From NCBI GenBank assembly GCA_002382645.1, contig DFYP01000172.1, forward strand, positions 1 to 28,046: a stretch of 28,046 bases of DNA, given 5' to 3'. A model generated the notes under the pieces. The model was not told the origin of the DNA and did no database searches. It saw only the letters and a list, made by a program, of their open reading frames with translations. This DNA comes from Desulfovibrio sp. UBA4079 (lineage in GTDB: Bacteria; Desulfobacterota; Desulfovibrionia; Desulfovibrionales; Desulfovibrionaceae). Numbering within the stretch: the first letter of the stretch is position 1; each line of letters starts with the position of its first letter. Positions 22,972 to 28,046 of the stretch are shown piece after piece. The position numbers and the translations under genes were made by a program.

Positions 22972-23000
22972 TTGCCCCCCGGTTGCGGGCAAGTTATAGA
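22972..23000 (+). promoter_or_regulatory. probable sigma-70 promoter of the pseudo-receiver TPR gene
   Basis: TTGCCC (22972-22977) and TATAGA (22995-23000) have an exact 17-bp spacer. A start near 23007 gives a leader of about 36 nt. It supports ATG 23043 over the open frame extending further upstream. Confidence 0.52.
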
Positions 23001-23042
23001 AGGGCCGAAAGCACAGAACAGGGACCTCCACCGGGAACACTC

Positions 23043-24509
23043 ATGCAACGCCGCGACCGCCGCTCCAAGTCCTTGTACGTCGTCAAGTCCCAGCAGGACC
23101 CGACCAGCGAACTCGCGCCCAAGAAGCAGAGCGAGACGCGCAACCTGTATGTGTTGCGGACCAACGACGAGACCGTCAACAAGTACTGCGACGTCATCTA
23201 CGACTTTTCGGACGAGGGCGGGGTCTTCCTGATCCTGACCCGCGACAAGATCTTCTACCAGGCCGTCAAGAACACCCTCTGCCACGACCTCGGCCTGGGC
23301 AACAACGCCCTGATCGTGATCCAGGACATCAGCGACCTGGCCCAGATCCTGGGGCAGGCCGTGGAGGCCAAGGCCAAGCCCCTGCTCTTCATGGAGCACG
23401 CCATCAACGGCCAGCTGACCCTGCCCCAGCTCCAGCACATCAAGAAGACCTGGCCGGACATGCACGTGGTGGTGGTGGCCCGGGACGTGTTCCAGGAGCG
23501 CCTGTTCCAGTTCCATGAGGAAGGCGCGGAGAACTTCCTGACCAAGCCCGCCTCCACCAACACGATCATCGAGAAGATCGCCTTCACCCTCCAGCCCCAG
23601 TGCGAACTGGACGCCCTGCTCACCGAGGGCCGGCGGCTGGTGACCGACAATCTTTTCGAGGAGGCCATCGATCTGGCCAACAAGCTCCTGGTCAAGTACC
23701 CCCAGAATCCCGCGGCCCTGGTGCTTCTGGGTGACGCCCTCAAGGGCCTGGCCCGCCGCCAGGAGGCCCTGCGCGCCTACAAGGACGCCGAGAAGAACGC
23801 CAAGGTCTATCTCGAGCCCCTGAAGCGGCTGGTGATCTTCCACGCCGAGGACAACAACACTCCGGAGATGCTCGGCTGCCTGGTCAAGCTCGACCGGCTC
23901 TCGCCCTTGAACTGCAACCGCAAGCTCAAGATCGCCGAGCTGCACATCGACATGGGCCACGCCGACGAGGCCGAGAAGTACTTCGACAAGGCCATCGAGT
24001 CCACCCGGGACGAGGCCATGAACATGGTCAGCGAGATGTGCCTGGACATCGCCGACATGGTCGCCGAGGCCAACCCCAAGATGGCCGAGAAGTACTACCG
24101 CCGGAGCCTGGAGATGACCAAGAACGCCCGCGGGGCCTTGGCCATGAACATCTACAACCGCCTGGGCATCTCCCTGCGCAAGCAGGGCCTGTGGAACGAG
24201 GCCGTGGAGGCCTACGCCGAGGCCGAGAAGTACGCGCCCAAGGACGAGAACATCAAGTACAACAGCGCCCTGGCCTATTCCGAGGGCGGCGAGCACAAGA
24301 AGGCCGTGGAGCGGCTCATGCTGGCGCTCGGCATCAATCCGACCTTCTACGTGGGCCGGTCCGAGGTGGCCCAGAAGATCGCGGCCATGTTCAAGAGCGC
24401 CAACATGACCTGGCAGGCCATGGAGTTCTTCAAGCGCCAGAAGGCCGCGGGCCAGAACGACGCCCAGACCGAGGAGCTGCTCAAGACCTTGAGCATGCCC
24501 CGGAGCTGA
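23043..24509 (+). CDS. TPR protein with degenerate receiver (pseudo-receiver) domain
   Basis: Predicted cytoplasmic 488-aa protein. Residues about 60-182 have the alpha/beta pattern of a CheY-like receiver (VFLILTRDKIFYQAV, PLLFMEHAING, MHVVVVARD, GAENFLTKPAS). The phospho-acceptor position is Glu118, the N-terminal acidic pair is reduced to TRD, and the conserved Lys (168) is kept. From about 190 to the end run TPR-like helical repeats (LFEEAIDLANKLLVKYPQNP, GHADEAEKYFDKAIE, LWNEAVEAYAEAEKYAPKD, EHKKAVERLMLALGINP). It probably scaffolds other proteins in a phosphorylation-independent way. The basic N terminus (MQRRDRRSK) has two similar short strands, YVVKSQ and YVLRTN. It is monocistronic between a clear promoter and a strong terminator. 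Partners unknown. Confidence 0.85.
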   Translation: MQRRDRRSKSLYVVKSQQDPTSELAPKKQSETRNLYVLRTNDETVNKYCDVIYDFSDEGGVFLILTRDKIFYQAVKNTLCHDLGLGNNALIVIQDISDLAQILGQAVEAKAKPLLFMEHAINGQLTLPQLQHIKKTWPDMHVVVVARDVFQERLFQFHEEGAENFLTKPASTNTIIEKIAFTLQPQCELDALLTEGRRLVTDNLFEEAIDLANKLLVKYPQNPAALVLLGDALKGLARRQEALRAYKDAEKNAKVYLEPLKRLVIFHAEDNNTPEMLGCLVKLDRLSPLNCNRKLKIAELHIDMGHADEAEKYFDKAIESTRDEAMNMVSEMCLDIADMVAEANPKMAEKYYRRSLEMTKNARGALAMNIYNRLGISLRKQGLWNEAVEAYAEAEKYAPKDENIKYNSALAYSEGGEHKKAVERLMLALGINPTFYVGRSEVAQKIAAMFKSANMTWQAMEFFKRQKAAGQNDAQTEELLKTLSMPRS

Positions 24510-24523
24510 GTTCCCCTGAAACG

Positions 24524-24558
24524 AAAAAAGCCCCGCTCCGAGGAGCGGGGCTTTTTTT
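24524..24558. terminator. bidirectional rho-independent terminator
   Basis: GCCCCGCTC and GAGCGGGGC (24530-24538 and 24543-24551) form a 9-bp stem with a 4-nt loop, flanked by six A on the left and seven T on the right. It serves both the plus-strand TPR gene, which ends 14 bp before, and the minus-strand reductase gene, which ends 10 bp after. Confidence 0.92.
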
Positions 24559-24568
24559 GCGTCCTCGC

Positions 24569-25450
24569 CTAGAGGCCGTTCAGCCGCTCGAGCACCTTGT
24601 ACAGGCCCTGGGTGCCCAGGTTCTCCAGGCCCTGGGCCTGGGCCGCCAGGTAGAACTGCTGGACCAGGGCCAGGCCCGGCAGGGAGAGGTTCATGGCCCG
24701 GGCCTCGGCCAGGGCGATGCCCATGTCCTTGACGAAGTGCTTGATGAAGAAGCCGGGGTCGAAGTCGTTCTTGGCGATGCGCCGGCCCAGGTTGTTGATG
24801 GACCAGGACCCGGCGGCCCCGCTGCCGATGACGTCGATGACCGGGTCCAGGGGCAGCCCGGCCTTGCGGGCGTAGAGCAGGGACTCCACCACCCCGATCA
24901 TGGTCCCGGCGATGAGGATCTGGTTGCTCATCTTGGTGTGCTGTCCGGCCCCGGGTCCGCCCATGAGCCGGACGTTCTTGCCCATACATTGGAACAGCGG
25001 CAGAACCCGCTCGAACACGGCCTGTTCGCCGCCCACCATGATGGCCAGGGTGGCTTCGCGCGCGCCCAGGTCGCCGCCGGACACCGGGGCGTCCAGGGCC
25101 TGGACCCCGCGCTTGCCGGCCTCGGCGTGGATGCGCACGGCCAAGCTGGGCTCGGAGGTGGTCATGTCCACCAGCGCGGCCTCGGGCTGGAGCGCCGGGA
25201 GTGCGCCGTCCGGGCCCAGGAGCACCTGCTCCACGTCGCGGGGAAAGCCCACGATGGAGAAGACCAGATCGCAGTCCTGGGCCGCCTCGGCCGGGGAGGA
25301 GCAGACCGTCGCGCCCTGTGCGGCCAGGGCCTCGGCCTTGGCCCGGGAGCGGTTGTAGACCTTGACCGGGTATCCGGCCTGGAGCAGATGGCCGCACATG
25401 GACCGGCCCATGACGCCGGTGCCGATCCAGGCCACGCGTTCCTTGCCCAT
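24569..25450 (-). CDS. NAD(P)-dependent beta-hydroxyacid dehydrogenase (3-hydroxyisobutyrate dehydrogenase family)
   Basis: Cytosolic oxidoreductase of 293 aa. The Rossmann motif is IGTGVMGRSM near residue 9. Next are the strand-end NRSRAKA, which favours NADP (Arg after the second strand), the substrate motif DAPVSGGDLGAREA (120-133), and the catalytic Lys173 in GQHTKMSNQI. The all-helical C-terminal domain includes DFDPGFFIKHFVKDMGIALAE. Family members act on 3-hydroxyisobutyrate, tartronate semialdehyde, glyoxylate or succinic semialdehyde. Placed 11 bp after lpd in a glycine cleavage operon, a role with small hydroxy/oxo acids near glycine is plausible, but this is inference. It is the last gene of the operon and ends at the shared terminator. 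Confidence 0.9.
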   Translation of the reverse strand: MGKERVAWIGTGVMGRSMCGHLLQAGYPVKVYNRSRAKAEALAAQGATVCSSPAEAAQDCDLVFSIVGFPRDVEQVLLGPDGALPALQPEAALVDMTTSEPSLAVRIHAEAGKRGVQALDAPVSGGDLGAREATLAIMVGGEQAVFERVLPLFQCMGKNVRLMGGPGAGQHTKMSNQILIAGTMIGVVESLLYARKAGLPLDPVIDVIGSGAAGSWSINNLGRRIAKNDFDPGFFIKHFVKDMGIALAEARAMNLSLPGLALVQQFYLAAQAQGLENLGTQGLYKVLERLNGL

Positions 25451-25461
25451 GATGTCCTCCG

Positions 25462-26823
25462 TCAGATGTTCTTGGGCTCGGCCGCGAGCGCGGCCATCAG
25501 GGTCTCGTCCAGGGTCGGGTGCGGGAAGATGAGTTCCAGGGCCTGGTCCCGGGTCCAGCCCTGGTCCACCAGGATGGCCGCGGTGGTGGCCAGGCGCGAG
25601 ACGTCGTAGCCGCAGGCCGTGACTCCGGCCACCTTGCCGTGGCTCCAGCAGACCTTGACGAAGCCCTGGGTCTGGGCGTGGGCCTGGGCCATGGGGTTGG
25701 CGGCCAGGGGCGCGCTGGAGACCTGGACGGGCAGGCCCTGGTCCTGGAGCTCCCGGGCCGTGCGGCCCACGCGCAGGGCCTCGGGGCAGCCGTAGAGAAT
25801 GCTCGGCACGGGGCCGGGCGCGTAGGGCCCGGGCTGTTTTCCGGCGGCGTGGCGCACGGCGTAGCGGGCCTGGTGCGCGGCGGCGTGGGCCAGGAGCAGG
25901 CGGCCGTTCAGGTCGCCCACGGCATGGACGTTCTCGGCCGCGCGCAGGTGCTCGTCCACGGGCACGAAGCCGGACCTGGGCAGTTCCACGCCCAGGGCCT
26001 CCAGGCCCAGGTCCGCGCTGTTGGGCCTGCGGCCCACGGCGATGAGGGCCTTGTCCGCGCTGAGCGTCTCGCCCGAGTCCAGGGTCAGCGCGGCGCGGCC
26101 GTCCACGGTCTTCAGGGAGGCCACCTTGACCCCCAGGCGCACGTCCCATTTCCAGCGCTTGCACTGGGAGAGCAGGGCGGCCGAAACCTCGGGGTCCTCC
26201 TGCACGGCCACCCGGTCCAGGGCGTCCAGCAGGGTGATGGAGCAGCCGAAGCGGTGGGCGGCCTGGGCCATTTCCAGGCCGATGAAGCCCGCGCCCACCA
26301 CGAGCAGCGAGGCGGGCATGGCCGTGAGTCCGAGGAAGCCGTCGGAGTCGAGCACGGCCGCCCCGTCCGGGGCGAGCCCCGGGAAGGACGCGGGCCGCGA
26401 GCCCGTGGCCAGGATCAGGGTGGCGTAGGGGACTTCCTGCGCGCCCTCGGGCCCGTCCACGCGCACGAGGCCGGGCCGGAGCACCCGGCCCGCGCCGCTC
26501 AGCACGGTCACGCCCAGGGATTCCAGCTTCTGGCGCATGGCCTTGCGCGTGGCCTCCAGGAGGCGGTCCTTGCGCGTGCAGAGCGCGGCCATGTCCGTGC
26601 TGATGGAGCCCGCGGCCACGCGCACCTTGGCCTGGGCCGCCAGCTCCTCCACCGCGGCCGTGGCCCCGAGCAGGAGTTTCGTGGGAATGCAGCCCCGGTT
26701 CAGGCAGGTGCCGCCCAGCAGGTCCCGCTCCACCAGGGTGGTGGACAGGCCCAGGGCCGCGCCCTCCAGGGCCGCTTCGTATCCGGCCGGGCCGCCGCCC
26801 AGGACCAGGAGGTCACAGGTCAT
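25462..26823 (-). CDS. lpdA: dihydrolipoamide dehydrogenase (glycine cleavage L-protein)
   Basis: FAD enzyme of 453 aa that reoxidises dihydrolipoyl groups with NAD+. The FAD motif LGGGPAGYEAA is at the N terminus, and the redox disulfide GGTCLNRGCIPTK has C40 and C45. The NAD-binding VVGAGFIGLEMA is followed by the FAD-closing region VHAVGDLNGRLLLAHAA. The C-terminal catalytic His-Glu region is FPHPTLDE, with Pro and Asp where HPTLSE is usual but the active His kept. ATG 26823 overlaps the end of gcvPB by 11 bp, so it most likely serves as the L-protein of the glycine cleavage complex; sharing with 2-oxoacid dehydrogenases is possible. Confidence 0.94.
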   Translation of the reverse strand: MTCDLLVLGGGPAGYEAALEGAALGLSTTLVERDLLGGTCLNRGCIPTKLLLGATAAVEELAAQAKVRVAAGSISTDMAALCTRKDRLLEATRKAMRQKLESLGVTVLSGAGRVLRPGLVRVDGPEGAQEVPYATLILATGSRPASFPGLAPDGAAVLDSDGFLGLTAMPASLLVVGAGFIGLEMAQAAHRFGCSITLLDALDRVAVQEDPEVSAALLSQCKRWKWDVRLGVKVASLKTVDGRAALTLDSGETLSADKALIAVGRRPNSADLGLEALGVELPRSGFVPVDEHLRAAENVHAVGDLNGRLLLAHAAAHQARYAVRHAAGKQPGPYAPGPVPSILYGCPEALRVGRTARELQDQGLPVQVSSAPLAANPMAQAHAQTQGFVKVCWSHGKVAGVTACGYDVSRLATTAAILVDQGWTRDQALELIFPHPTLDETLMAALAAEPKNI

Positions 26824-28046
26824 CCGTGAGCTCCATGTTGCGGGCCGCGGCGGTCTCGTCCAGGCGCTTCACCGGCAGGGTCAGGGGCGCGGCCTGCACC
26901 GCGGCCGAGTCCTTCTCGGCCTGGTCCAGGATGGCGATGAGGTCGTCCACGAACTGGTCCAGGGTCTCCTTGCTCTCGGTCTCGGTGGGCTCGATCATGA
27001 TGGCCTCCTTGACGATGAGCGGGAAGTACACCGTGGGCGCGTGGGTGCCCTTGTCCAGCAGGGCCTTGGCGATGTCCAGGGCGCGCACGCCGGTCTTGGC
27101 CTGCTCCACGGCCGAGGCCACGAACTCGTGCATGCACACGCGGTTGTGCGGCACCTCCAGGCGGGCCTCCAGCTTCTTGCGCAGGTAGTTGGCCGCCAGC
27201 ACGGCGTTTTCCGAGACCCGCACCAGGCCCTCGCGGCCCAGGCGCAGGATGTAGGCATAGGCCCGCAGGGCCACGCCGAAGTTGCCGTAGAACGGGGCCA
27301 CGTAGCCGATGGACTTGGGGTGGTCGTAGTCCAGGAAGTACTGGCCGTCCTCCAGCTTGGTCACCCGGGAGATGGGCAGGAAGGGGGCGAGCTTCTTGGA
27401 CACGCCCACCGGGCCCGAGCCGGGTCCGCCGCCGCCGTGGGGCGTGGCGAAGGTCTTGTGCAGGTTCAGGTGGACCACGTCGAAGCCGGCGTCGCCCACG
27501 CGCATCTTGCCCAGGATGGCGTTCAGGTTGGCCCCGTCGTAGTACAGCAGGGCGTCCTTGGAGCGGAGCAGGGCCACGATTTCCGGCAGATGCCGCTCGA
27601 ACAGCCCCAGGGTGTTGGGGCAGGTCATCATCATCCCGGCCACGTCCTCGTCCAGGACCTTGGCCAGTTCGGCCGGGTCCACGATGCCGTCGTGGGACGG
27701 GATGTTCACCACCTCGAACCCGGCGATGGCCGCCGAAGCCGGGTTGGTGCCGTGGGCCGAGTCCGGGCAGATGATCTTGTGGCGGTGGCGGCCCTTGTCC
27801 TTGTGGTAGGCGGCCATGATCATGGCCCCGGTGAGCTCGCCGTGGGCCCCGGCCATGGGGTGCAGGGTGAACGCGGCCATGCCGCAGATCTCGCAGAGCA
27901 GCTGCTCCAGGTGGTAGATGACCTCGAGCGCCCCCTGGCAGTAGCGGCCCGCGCCCTTGAGCTGGGGCAGCACCGGGTGGAGCCGGGTGAACCCCGGCAG
28001 GCTCGCCGCGGTCTCGGTGAATTTCGGGTTGTACTTCATGGTGCAG
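26813..28046 (-). CDS. gcvPB: glycine dehydrogenase (decarboxylating) subunit 2 (P-protein beta), 5' end missing
   Basis: PLP-dependent glycine decarboxylase subunit of the split P-protein, which with GcvPA transfers aminomethyl from glycine to lipoylated GcvH. About 411 residues are visible out of roughly 480, and the gene runs off the right edge. The methionine at 28039 is internal: the preceding codons read Cys-Thr and complete the family motif (GS)CTMKYNP. Seen: HPMAGAHGELTGAM, the DSAHGTNPASAAI loop, YYDGANLNAILG, and the PLP lysine motif NLHKTFATPHGGGGPGSGPVGV, with the C-terminal IMIEPTETESKETLD. The stop lies inside the lpd start. gcvT, gcvH and gcvPA are expected beyond the window. 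Confidence 0.95.
   Translation of the reverse strand, partial: CTMKYNPKFTETAASLPGFTRLHPVLPQLKGAGRYCQGALEVIYHLEQLLCEICGMAAFTLHPMAGAHGELTGAMIMAAYHKDKGRHRHKIICPDSAHGTNPASAAIAGFEVVNIPSHDGIVDPAELAKVLDEDVAGMMMTCPNTLGLFERHLPEIVALLRSKDALLYYDGANLNAILGKMRVGDAGFDVVHLNLHKTFATPHGGGGPGSGPVGVSKKLAPFLPISRVTKLEDGQYFLDYDHPKSIGYVAPFYGNFGVALRAYAYILRLGREGLVRVSENAVLAANYLRKKLEARLEVPHNRVCMHEFVASAVEQAKTGVRALDIAKALLDKGTHAPTVYFPLIVKEAIMIEPTETESKETLDQFVDDLIAILDQAEKDSAAVQAAPLTLPVKRLDETAAARNMELTDDL

Noticed and set aside
22314..25397. 1027-aa minus-strand open frame
   Set aside because: Only its last 172 codons (start 22832) make a plausible protein; the rest is antisense to the TPR gene or out of frame with the reductase gene.
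28037..28039. Start codon of gcvPB at 28039
   Set aside because: The residues before it complete the internal family motif CTMKYNP, and about 70 N-terminal residues would be missing, so the gene continues beyond the window.

Overview
The window is one GC-rich stretch (roughly two thirds G+C or more, with strong third-position G/C bias and long antisense shadow frames) from what is most likely a Desulfovibrionales-type (Desulfobacterota) bacterium. This placement is inferred from the gene order rpsB-tsf-pyrH-frr-uppS-cdsA-dxr-rseP-tsaB, a split GcvPB-type glycine decarboxylase, an RNase J, and the general look of the proteins. No search was possible. Nearly every base is coding, there is no intergenic gap over 300 bp, and I see no tRNA, rRNA, CRISPR array, insertion sequence or prophage.

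Region 1 (1-8858, mostly minus strand) is the conserved translation, isoprenoid and envelope cluster. rpsB and tsf are transcribed from a probable sigma-70 promoter and end at a clear terminator. pyrH-frr-uppS follow, then cdsA-dxr-rseP and the 5' part of tsaB. A GAF plus HD-GYP signalling gene on the plus strand splits uppS from cdsA, which are normally adjacent.

Region 2 (8882-12059, minus) is a short operon of a PlsC-like acyltransferase, ribonuclease J and a fumarylacetoacetate-hydrolase-family enzyme.

Region 3 (12137-18260) holds two exporter units. On the plus strand, a CecR-like TetR regulator with a repeat-rich promoter leads a translationally coupled HlyD-type lipoprotein, ABC ATPase and single ABC-2 permease, like a reduced ybhGFSR set. 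On the minus strand, a P1B-type metal ATPase overlaps a MarR-family regulator.

Region 4 (18262-20501, minus) is a stand-alone FusA2/EF-G-like GTPase gene with its own promoter, leader hairpin and terminator.

Region 5 (20533-24558) is the least ordinary part. It has three small unrecognised proteins (159, 142 and 172 aa), a solitary phage CII/CP76-like regulator preceded by a 40-bp near-perfect palindrome and a possible sigma-54 promoter, and a TPR protein with a degenerate (pseudo-) receiver domain.

Region 6 (24569-28046, minus) is the end of a glycine cleavage operon: partial gcvPB, dihydrolipoamide dehydrogenase and a 3-hydroxyisobutyrate-dehydrogenase-family reductase. It converges on region 5 at a strong bidirectional terminator.

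Most of the window is ordinary chromosome. The points most worth a second look are the 21061-21316 control region with its CII-like gene, the pseudo-receiver TPR protein, the intruding HD-GYP gene with its insertion, and the TTAAGC repeats over the cecR-like promoter.
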